From assembly GCA_029204225.1 (NCBI GenBank), contig CM055112.1, forward strand, positions 27,339,677 to 27,403,676: DNA of 64,000 bases, given 5' to 3'. Origin of the DNA: Diphasiastrum complanatum. Taxonomy: Eukaryota; Streptophyta; Lycopodiopsida; Lycopodiales; Lycopodiaceae. How positions within the stretch are numbered: the first letter of the stretch is position 1; the number at the start of each line of letters is the position of its first letter. A model generated the notes under the pieces. It searched no databases, was not told the origin of the DNA, and was given only the letters and a program-made list of their open reading frames with translations. Shown in pieces: positions 33,101 through 64,000 of this stretch. Made by a program: the position numbers and the translations under genes.

Positions 33101-35400
33101 TCATACTTATTTCAGGATAATTAACTACTAGATGGAATGCCTAGTTTGCTAGTGATGTTAACCTATCTTGTGTGTTGCTCTTCTTCTATGCACGGTCACT
33201 TTGATCTTCTGAACCTAACGAGTTACAGTTCAGTAACTTGGGAAAATCTGGAAAGAGAATGTTTAAAATTTCAATGTACTTTTTACTGATTTTCCTGAAA
33301 AAAAAAAACTTTGGAAAACAAGATCAAAATTATGAACATTAGTCTGTGGCTTCAGCTTTTTTAACAAAATGTAGAGTCAAAATTTCAAAGCTTCAACAGA
33401 GTGAATATCAAGAAGACTGGCAACATTGACATTATTGCAAATATTTCAACTATTTCTTGATATAGGGGATGAGAAACAATTTTGTAAAGAAACACATCCC
33501 TCTTCATTAACTGCAGGAAAACAAAAAAAATAGCAGTTTGTAATCTTCTTCCAAATGTGGAGCATCAAGATGGCATTCTAGTACTAGAGAAGCCAACCTT
33601 GAAAATGCAGATAAGCACGAACACCAACCTATATTTTCTCCAAGATGAGTAATTATTCCTAATAAACTATAGATGTGATTGAGGTGAGAGATGTTATTTT
33701 TTATTTAAGCTCCAATGTGCATTTAAGCATGACTTGAGCCACATCTAACTCTTTAAGAAATAGCTTCCAGGCCTCTGAACCTAAGAGGACTGATTTTGAA
33801 AGGCCAAAACCTAGGACTAGGAAACATGCCTGGATGTGGCTTCACTCCAGTCGTGTCTATTCTTAAGATTCAATATTCCGAAGGGCACACTATTCTAAAC
33901 CACAGTTTAAAAATCTTATTTACCCCCTAAATCCATCATAATGACACAATAAACCTAAAATATAACACCTATTGCTAACTTTATAGCTCATTGTAACTCC
34001 TTAGTTCATCATATAAACCACATGATGTTCACAAGCACACACATGAATGGTTGTCTTCTACTTTTCCACCATTAATTAGAGTGCACATGGAATTTATGTA
34101 TACGGAAGTCTGACTCACATATGTAACTTTGAAGTGCATATGTCAACCGTAATATGAACTTAAATGTATAAGATATTCAAATTTTGAATTTTAAAACGAA
34201 GTCGAGCAATATTTAGATTCTATTCCTGTTACTTACATCTAGTTTTACCCAACTAGGTTTGATGCAGAACCTAGATTTCTTGTCCTTCTACTTGCTGAAT
34301 TTTTGCTCACATACAGCTTAAACTATTGATTGCTAGCCCTCCACAACAACTCACCACCAAATAGTGAGATGTGATGACAATATAGTGCCCACAAAAATTA
34401 TTTGCAAGAAACTCTTGATTTGAAAGACATTTTCTTGAGCTGTACCTAAATCTCCCTGATTATGGTACTGGATTGCCGAAACTCTGCAGATTTCTTAAAA
34501 GGCATAGCCAAGGATGTTGTGGGTCTTCAGAAATCTTCAGATCAACTGAGTATGCTAAAAAGTATTTGGGCATCGGCAAATGTTGCGTGGCATGGAGTTA
34601 AATCTTACTAGCCAGCTGACCCGTTCAAACAAAATAGACTCAAACATGAGCTTTCAATTTATCAAATTGAATGCAGCACTAAACCACAAACATAATCAAC
34701 ATTTCATTGCTGAAGTGTCTGATTGATGATTAGCCGTAGTGTACCATCTTCAGAAATGTCCAGGCTTAGAAACAGCTGAAGAGTTGTACAACAATCATGT
34801 TCTGTAAAGCTGCAGGTGTAACCACAATAAGGTGCTGCAACAACCACCAATGACAATGACAAGAGACAAAAACCAGACAAAACATGTGAAACCACTGGAA
34901 AACAGATCGATGATGATCCCGAGATGTTACTCCATTAAACACAAGGAACATCAGCTAAGACTAAAGTATCTGAATATAGAATCAAAAGATCTGTATCTAT
35001 CAAAAAAATGTTGGTCACAATTGTCACTCAGAGTTCAGAGTAAGACCGACTGGATGCAAATCACATGCGTAACACTCGAAACGGCAAAACACCTGCATAA
35101 AACACTTGAAGCACCCTACTCTACTGAGATGATTTACGCTTTAGCAATTCCAGATCCAACCTCAAATAAATTGTGGAAATTGGATAAATGAATGCAGAGA
35201 TAATACAAACACAGCTTCTGCAGCATCTGAGCAGAAGTGTCCACATTGTGACTAAATTTGAATACATATGTGCTACCCGTAGAAAAAGCCTTCGGGGCAT
35301 TCGTCATTCTGAATCATATAATCCTGCAAGCTGCTGTAGGTATGCCCACGTTGGAATGTCCTTAACAAGGATTCAGCGTTTTGTTTTCTTATGGAATGAA
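33101..35400. other. Region downstream of LIMR gene
   Basis: No coding exon recognised. The part just below 35401 is probably the 3' untranslated region of the minus-strand LIMR gene. Several short frames at 34700-35200 on both strands have no known family. Confidence 0.35.
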
Positions 35401-55405
<20,005 letters not shown>

Positions 55406-57840
55406 CTGCAAACAAGATAGAGGGATTAACCAAAGAAAATGAGATACAAATAAATATAACGTAATCAAGAACACTACCTAGATACACCAAGAAAATAACT
55501 CACTAATCACAAGCAAAGACAAGAAGGAAATGTCACTATAAATTGAAATAACAACCTTGCAAATCACTAGTAAGAGGACAATCATGGATAACAAACGAAA
55601 AAGGTAGCAAGAGCTAAGATTTTGTTGCAAAAGATATCAATCATAAGTATTATTAAATGTTCAATATATGTTAAATCCGTACATCTATAAGAAAGAAAAG
55701 GAAGGCATCACTGAGATCAAATCCACTCTTGCATATAACTCGTAGTTTGATTAGAATTATGCTATGAATTACATCAATATGAAGTTGAATTCTAAGCAAG
55801 CCTCTAAGAACCAACAATGTGGGTAATGTTAGCGGCAGAAGCAGAGATTTCCAATAGTATGTTGCCAACAACATACTCCCCACAACAAAACTCTAACTTT
55901 GTAAATGGCCCTTTTGATTTCTTAGAAACTTGTTTCCTAGTAAGAGGACAATCATGGATAACAAACGAAAAAGGTAGCAAGAGCTAAGATTTTGTTGCAA
56001 AAGATATCAATCATAAGTATTATTAAATGTTCAATATATGTTAAATCCGTACATCTATAAGAAAGAAAAGGAAGGCATCACTAAGATCAAATCCACTCTT
56101 GCATATAACTCGTAGTTTGATCAAAATTATGCTATGAATTACATCAATATGAAGTTGAATTCTAAGCAAGCCTCTAAGAACCAACAATGTGGGTAATGTT
56201 AGCGGCAGAAGCAGAGATTTCCAATAGTATGTTGCCAACAACATACTCCCCACAACAAAACTCTAACTTTGTAGATGGCCCTTTTGATTTCTTAGAAACT
56301 TGTTCCTAGGAAATCCTTGCACACCCCTCTTGTTTTCTGTCACATGGGCTGCCTACACAACCTAGCAGCTAATTCAAGTAAACACCCAATCTCTCCTACA
56401 AATGTCACCCAGCATGTAAGAGATTCTTCACCAACTCATTCGCATATGTCAGCACACACTCAGGTGGTGGCACCTACCGCAGAGAGCGTATACTAATTTT
56501 CAAAATATAGCAAATCGAAACATATTTTTGAATCTTGAAGATGCCACGAGGTAAAATGACTACCCTCATCACTTGAAATTCAGGTCTGAACCCACCACAA
56601 TGACTTAAGTTTACAGTTAACATGCATGGAGTTGCATTTATAAGTGCTATCTTCATCTCGTTGAAGGACTTCAAACTCGTTTAAGCCCCCAATAAAATAA
56701 AATAAAATTTAAACTTTCTAAGCTTTTTTTTCCCCCTAAGACGTCAAAAAAATCTGAAAAGACAACCCAAGAAAAAAAACATGTTTTGCTTTACAATGTG
56801 ATCGGAATGATGCATTCCAAAAGACGAGGCATCTATAGAATTTTGATTTTGCCAACACATTTTGTAAGTTTGGAAAAAACTCAAAAAAATTTGCAAACAT
56901 TTTCATGGAAAAACCTTATTGCTATTATGCACGAAAATGGATAGTTTGAGAATGGAATAATATCAAAATCTTCATTCAATTTTAAAGTTTGAAAGCTCAG
57001 TTTGGACAATATCAAAAAGTCCATGGCATTACAAGTAAAAGTGATTATTCACCTACCAATTTGTGACGTGTGTTTGTAACTTGGCAACACAACGCTTTCC
57101 CAAGGATTAGGAAGGATTAATCAATTTAAAAGGAATCTCTTAACAAGTACCATCTTCTTCTTAAGCGATTGATCATAGCAAGAGGAATCTGGCTAGCATC
57201 AAGTCATCTTTACTGTCAATAATTAGTTACGACTCACTCAAAAGTTTTTATTGTTTGACAAGTTTCTCTTTTCATTGATTGGGCTACTAGAGGCATGTCC
57301 AATCAAACATTTACTTGTCTAAGGCAATTTTATCTTCAATGACTTCATAACCAAGATTTTTGATTGCTTGAGGAACAATAATCCATTAGTAGGGGGTACC
57401 TTCGTTTTTATTAATCCACCAAAGAGGAAATGTTCCAACGATCTACTTACAATTGGAGTTTTTATCCATTTCGCACATCATCAAAAGTGCTCTTGCTAAT
57501 ATTGTAGCTAATGTAAGTGCTAACGCCTTTTTATTGATAGAAGCCTGATTGGTGATCTTATTGTCTACGATTTGTGTGAACTAATGACTCTTATCTCTTA
57601 TTTAAAATGCATGTTGATTCTCAGTATGGGCATAGCACATGCTGATGTTAGATTCCATAAGTGTGCGCATGCAGATCCATTGGGCAAGCTGAGGTCTACA
57701 ACAATTGAATTCACGAATGTAATGTGATAAGGAACGTACCAATAGATCAAGGATACTTGCAAAGGGATTTCGATTCACGGGTGCATTATGATAGGGAAGG
57801 ACTTACTAAGCATCTTACTAGTACTAATTCACAAATGTAT
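55406..57840. other. Probable LIMR intron or upstream sequence
   Basis: The visible first exon starts with an acceptor at 55405, so transcript must continue upstream, but no exon for the missing N-terminus is recognised here. Contains the 370-bp tandem duplication. Confidence 0.5.
55569..56308. repeat. 370-bp tandem duplication
   Basis: 55569-55938 and 55939-56308 are copies with only a handful of differences (for example GATTAG versus GATCAA, TTTCC versus TTCC at the end). High identity indicates a recent event. A 70-codon frame is repeated identically in both, but I see no evidence that it is a gene. Confidence 0.95.
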
Positions 57841-58880
57841 CATGTAGGGAGTGAGTAGTATGTCTAGAGCTAAGGAAGCGGATGGCGGACGCGTCCAATT
57901 TTTTTCAAAAAGAAAATTTCAAAAAAAAAAAGAAATACAAGCACCTGCCTACACTGCCCCCCATCCCAAAAGCAAAATAAAAACAATTTATGGCCCCTGT
58001 TTTTCCCCCGGACTTAATTATCAGAGGGTGCCTGTCACCCACCTGCACCCTCCTATTAAAAAATAGGAAAATAGCCCCGAAAAAATTTCCAAAAAAATTT
58101 GCAAAAATATTTGCAACAGACCTAACCACTGGGCCATGCCTCTCATAACCTCAGTATTACTAAACAACCATGGCCAGTGAGCAGTTCATAAATTATTACG
58201 AACCTTCATTGGGAACTAAGCTCCAAAAAAGCGGCAAAGAAAGATTTGAGAGTGCTTTTGAATGAAGGTTTGTATGGAAAACATATTACTACGCCAAGGT
58301 TTAGAAGTGAATGCTCGCCAGAGGATTGGGGAAAGGTGAACGCTCACCAGAAGAGTGACAAGCTCTCAGGAGCAGAAGTCTTTGGGGGAAATTAGGGCTC
58401 ACCAGAAGAGTGACAAGCTATACACTACTGTGACTCGGTTTAGGGGATCGGTTTCTTCTCGGATGAACTTCAACAGCTTACTAATTAGTTATGGCACTAC
58501 TCCAACTCGCTACAATACGATGTCGAAATTTACAGTACCTGCTCCACGAACCCCTGCGCCTGTATTCCTGGACCATTAATACATTCTACGCAGGTTTAAG
58601 TGTATGCTGCACAAGTGCAGCTTTGATGTTGAATCTGCACATACCTGTGGTGCAATGCCTAAGACACAATGAGGACGTGGGTGGGGTTAATGATGTTTAT
58701 GGATGATGATTATGCTTGTGGCTTGTTTTGATGGTTATGGCTGTGGGGTTGTGGGTTTATGGTGATTTGTTAGGGTTTGGGGTGTTGTGTTAACTGTGCC
58801 ATTTGTTGGGGTGTCGGGTTTAGGGTCTTATGTTAAATGGTTGAACATGATGCATATGTTTTGAATGAGATGCAGATGTG
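57841..58880. other. Flank of second hAT element
   Basis: Contains the palindrome GGACGCGTCC at 57887-57896 and a T/G-rich stretch (58660-58840). May include the left end of the hAT element, but termini are not established. Confidence 0.35.
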
Positions 58881-58882
58881 CT

Positions 58883-59093
<211 letters not shown>

Positions 59094-59204
59094 CGGAGCA
59101 AACCATTGTTGACTAACCATTCAAACTTCACAGAGCTAACCATTTGTAAGCAACCACGATAAATTAGCCATGACACAAATAGACTGTAAAAAAATATATA
59201 CATC

Positions 59205-59633
59205 TCATCTGATGCCATTGTACATGATGCTCAAATGTGTAAAGTCTACGCTAAACAAATCATCCCTCTGCGTGCCAGATGCATCTGCAGGGGTGTCAAA
59301 CACAAAGTCTGGCTCGGAATCTGGAGGCATTTGGGGCTCCTCTAGGTCTGGGCCATCGCCTGCCAAGAGACGACTAGAAAAATTATCGGTGCGTCCCCTC
59401 TTGGCTGGCCTGCCTCTGGGTCTGCCGGAAGGAACCCTCTGTGGTACACTCCTGCCTGGGGGTCTCCCTCTGCCACGGGGGGGTCTCTGGGAGGAACTGC
59501 CTACCTGTGATGCTCTGAGTCGTCTCTGCGCTATATGTCTCTGGGCAGCAGCCTGTCTCCCTCGCAAACTCTGACCAGCCATCATCTGGAAGGCGGCATG
59601 ATGCGGGGGTACTGGGTGGGGCACGTGGACCAT
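59205..59633 (-). pseudogene. AT-hook C-terminal tail of second hAT gene
   Basis: Encodes a basic stretch with two AT-hook cores, PPRGRGRPPGR and SGRPRGRPAKRGR (about 59385-59480), then an acidic end (EEPQMPPDSEPDFVFD) and a stop at 59205. The upstream acidic tail (VNPDECLVAAADHEPEVDPD, 59383-59844) is in another frame, so one frameshift lies at about 59630. AT-hooks bind the minor groove of AT-rich DNA (family knowledge). Confidence 0.75.
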
Positions 59634-62474
59634 CCCTTGCTAGGTCGACCGTCTCGTCTAAATCATATGTGGGCTCATCAGAGGAGGAGGGCAATGGAAC
59701 GTCAGCAGGGAGATTGGTGGTCTCATCGGCATCGGCATCATCCTCGAGATCACCCCGCAGAGCACGCCGAACAGCATCGTCCGGATCAACCTCTGGCTCG
59801 TGATCTGCCGCTGCAACCAGGCACTCATCGGGATTGACCTGCACAAGTCAATCATTCGTGAGAATAGCCGAAGCAACCATGAGGGCATTAAACTGAATGT
59901 CTCAAACCAATACGAAAGCAAAACGACAGAGCAACGAAATATACCTGCAACAGTAGGGCGTGTGCGCCTCCTGCCCTCATGCTCTCCGTGATGCGTCGAA
60001 CCACTCTGGTGCTGGTGTTGCAATACACCAGGTCATTGCACCGCTCCGTCGTCAGACGGTTCCGCCTGTTCATGTGAACAAGGCTGAACGCTGACCAGTT
60101 CCGCTCGCACACGCAAGCAGAACAGTCCTGCATTAATTGGCAACAACTCGAGTGAGTTCCGACCTTGTAGAGCAAATGCGAAAACTGGTTGGATGAATGA
60201 GACAAGAAAACGTACCTGTGAAAGGACTTGGAGCGCGAGCGTCCTCAGGTCTGGCTGTTCGGCGCCGTAGCTCTCCGACCATGATACAGGCAAGAGCCTG
60301 TTCTCTCGAACACGTGCAAGGTCCTCGCCGAACAACCCCAGAGAGTGCCTGCAGTTGAGCAACGATATGCTTGAGTACACTTGAGCCCGCGCAGGGAAAT
60401 TGAACGAACGACAGCGTATGATAGATCAAGAGTTTACCTGTAACCAAGCCTCTGCACCTCAAGCCTACTGCGGAACCCGATATCGCTGCTGAGGAGGCGG
60501 ATGTATGCGAACCAGTCCGCACGCAACTCTGCATCGTCGTACTGCCTCTCGCTCTGAAACAGCGGATGCAATATGTGGGCCACACTGTGAATGGGCCGGT
60601 GAAACTTATCCCATCGCGGCTGCCACAAGCGCCTGATAGGCTCCAACCTGTGGACCAAACCACGTGGAGGCAACAGTTACATACCATTGTGTTGCGGCAG
60701 CAAGACGAAACGGAGTGCGAAATGGAAGTAAGGATGGTGAGACAGAAAAAAGTTATACCTGGCAGGGTCCAGCTCAGAACGCTGGAGAGACTCGCCTATG
60801 CGGTCCATGAACTCGTAAATGAGGCCCATCGTGCACCCCTCGCAATCAACGAGTCTCAGAACAGAGTAGATGGGGCACATGACATCCATGAGCTGCTGCA
60901 TATCCACCCAGAAAGGCTCCGTGAAGAGGATCTCGTGGAAGGCCAAGCCCTTTGGGGTCGTGGACAGGTCCATGGCAGTGAACTCTGCCGAAGTGGCCAT
61001 GTGCCACAATTCACCCTTGACCTTGTGTAGCCGCTCAAGCATGATGAACTGGTAGGCGAAGCGGGTGTGAGCGGGCTTCTTCAAGTCGAGCCTGCATTGA
61101 CAAACGGAATGAGAGGCACACATGAAACGAGCCAAAAAAAACGAGCATCTTGAATGAGCCAAAAAGTAAGTGGCAAGTTACCTGCTGAATGTGCGGAAAA
61201 GTGCCGTCATGCGGCGCTTGCGTGTGACGAAGTCCACGACCGCAAGTGCCCTCATGAGAATGTCACTGACCCAAGGCAGGCGCCCGATGGAATGCAAGAG
61301 GAGGTCCAGTGAGTGTGCAACGCATGGAGTCCAGACATGGAGGGGTAGTCTGCCATAAGAAGCTCCCCCATACCGCGGCAGTTGGACACATTGTCCTTCA
61401 CAACCTTTTGCGATACGTTCACACGATCAGTTCACAGCTCGAGAAACACATTGCAATCAATCGAAAACTACACAGAACTATTGTATCAACATCAAGCAGC
61501 AAATGAGCAAGCAACTAATAAAAGAATATTATACCTGGACAACGCGCTGTGGCCCGACCTCCTCTATCGCCGCGCGAATGATGTCGTAAATGTACTCGGC
61601 CGAATGCACTCTCTCTGCCTCGGAGGCGTCGATACTGTGCAAGAACATCAGCCGTATCTATCCCAAGCCTCGTGCAGTGCGGCTAGTCTCTCTCTGACTG
61701 ATGCAACCTGGTCCTGGAGCAAAGGGCCTTGTAGTGCGTCGGCTGTGGGTGGTGTGCAGTCGGGCCCGCAGACTACAACTTTCGAGATAGCCTCTCGAAA
61801 TATGCGGGATGATGCCATGATAAAGGGGACGTTCAGGTCATAGAACATCTGTGCTATGGTCCTGGTGGCCTCTCTGTGCTGCCCCTCTCTGAAAGATCCC
61901 GGCATGGACATCTATCTGGTGCCTCGGGATGTGGATGGCTGGGAGGCTGCAGATGGACGATGCGGATGTGGAGGTGGTGGCATAGGTGCAGGTGCGGAAG
62001 CGGAGGATGTGGACGGGCCGTGCAAATCTAAACGGTGATGGCAGAGGCGTAGGTGCAGCAGTGGAGGCCATGGATCCATGGGGAGTACTAGCGGAGGCGG
62101 TGGCGGTGGCGGTGGCGGATGCAGCGGCGGTGGCGGGGGCAGATGCGACGGTGGGGGCGGTGGCGCTGGGTGTACCAGTGGCAGGGTCGGTGGCAATGGG
62201 TGCACCAGTAGAAATAGAGTCTGCGGCATCTGTGGACGGCTCGTCGGGCTCAGCAGCTATCTCAGAATATGTCTCCATGATGCGAGCCCTCTCCGCAGCG
62301 GAGATGACCATACAAATGCCGATCCCGTAGCGTCCCCCCCGTGGGTCGGACTCGCAACCCCCCCCAGATGTGCTCGAACCCGAGAAGCGTTCCCTATGAA
62401 CTGCTTTCGACAAAAAGGGCAACGCTACTTTTTTGTCGGGCGAGACCTACACCTCATCCCAAATGGGACGAGCA

Positions 62475-62479
<5 letters not shown>
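59205..62479 (-). pseudogene. Second hAT transposase gene, multi-exon, decayed
   Basis: Minus strand, from ATG 62479 (MAARPIWDEV). A BED finger CPFCRKQFIGNASRVRAHLG is seen in a shifted frame (62370-62440), followed by an Ala/Thr-rich spacer, then the pre-core REATRTIAQMFYDLNVPF. At about 61640 WDRYG is joined to MFLHSIDASEAERVHS, so the segment with the DGWTD block is deleted. Then come VVKDNVSNC (61385 down), SLDLLLHSIGRLPWVSDI in a shifted frame, and exons at about 60763-61090 (LDLKKPAHTRFAYQF), 60438-60650 (IHSVAHILHPLF), 60215-60350 (TLALQVLSQ), 59944-60130 (CVCERNWSAFSLVHMNRRNR) and 59205-59840 (tail). Exon order and domains match the hAT gene at 39-43 kb. Several frameshifts, hence non-functional. 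Confidence 0.8.
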
Positions 62480-63290
<811 letters not shown>

Positions 63291-64000
63291 GACTATCCGC
63301 AGGGCCTTGCGGGTTTTTGCTTTCTTTTATTTTTTTAAAAAGCGACCGGGGCCCGGACGCGTTATCTGAGCCCCAGAGGCGTCCTAGCCCTTAAAAAAAA
63401 AAAAATTAAAAAATAAAAGGGTACGCGTCCCCACCCAGCGTCTGAGGGTCGGACGCGTCCAGGTCCGGGCGTCGGACGCGGGCACTTTGCCCGGACCCTC
63501 ATGTCTGTCTAGAGACAACTGGGGCTTCTACAATGGGAAATGGGTTACAGGATGGTGGAACTACATTTGACTTGTCTACTAACCTAATTATAATAGCACG
63601 TTGGTGTCTTCACCTTGATTTCTACATGTGTAGCTTATGCATTGTGCAAAGATTAGTACAATAGTCTTCGTTTGATTCAAAATGGCGGGACTCTTCGATA
63701 CAAACTAGTTTTGAACCAAGCCTTTTAGAGAAACCATTAGTTCTTTCTTGAAAAAAAAATTATGGATATGTTAATAGTTAGACTAGGTGCTTCAAATCAT
63801 TCATATTTTGAAGTGAACACAATGCCAATATTAGGCTAGGTCCTGTGAATGATCCATGGCGCGAGCCACAAGATGACTGGACTTGCTCTCAAGAAGAATT
63901 CCAAAGTTGAAGCAATTCGAGAGCTTGTAGCGTCCAATAAGGATGCTCGAGAAGCCAAATCTCATCTTCATAATGCACTAAATTGTCAAAAATAGTATGT
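63291..64000. other. Unassigned right edge with GC-rich patch
   Basis: 63340-63490 is GC-rich with repeated GGACGCG (63353, 63452, 63474) and GTACGCGTCC, possibly the outer end of the second hAT element. From 63500 on, no gene is recognised. Confidence 0.4.

Noticed and set aside
55671-56253. Two identical 70-codon frames as paralogous genes
   Set aside because: Identity reflects the 370-bp tandem duplication of intronic or intergenic DNA; no homology or codon evidence.

Overview
This window is a piece of nuclear genome from a land plant, most likely a flowering plant. The evidence is plant-type host genes with large introns, abundant Ty1-copia retrotransposons primed by initiator tRNA-Met, a Ty3-gypsy fragment with a chromodomain-like tail, hAT transposases with BED fingers, and very long (CT)n microsatellites. 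I see no bacterial, organellar or viral gene organisation. I cannot name the species.

Three host genes can be supported. (1) A PPP4R2-like protein phosphatase 4 regulatory subunit on the minus strand (5027-5956), in one open frame, with a 21-bp coding minisatellite in its acidic tail. (2) A complete two-exon DPM2 gene on the plus strand (14643-15145), the small membrane subunit of dolichol-phosphate-mannose synthase. (3) A LIMR/LMBR1-type multipass membrane protein on the minus strand (35401 to at least 55405). I could place thirteen exons of it with consistent phases; the N-terminal exons are not found and may lie beyond 64000. One of its introns is 11.25 kb long and full of transposon sequence.

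Layout. 1-4240: degraded copia sequence on the minus strand. 4240-7150: PPP4R2 gene and a stray gag fragment. 7150-12700: two copies of one copia family in inverted orientation. 12700-17690: DPM2 and a field of (CT)n-associated repeats. 17690-18540: a gypsy remnant. 19401-24810: a copia element with one complete and one truncated LTR. 25700-31625: a plus-strand copia element carrying a 1.1-kb insertion. 31900-33100: small copia fragments in alternating orientation. 35400-55400: the LIMR gene, with a rearranged hAT element (38.6-46.3 kb) and a LINE-like fragment in its largest intron. 57.8-63.5 kb: a second, decayed hAT element bounded by CT-rich tandem repeats.

The most unusual material is the pair of hAT-like elements. 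Both carry a long proline-rich, AT-hook C-terminal tail encoded after the dimerisation exons. In the first, the BED/N-terminal half and the catalytic half lie on opposite strands in an arrangement that a single inversion would explain. Its neighbourhood also holds a fold-back repeat and an array of GGTACC palindromes.
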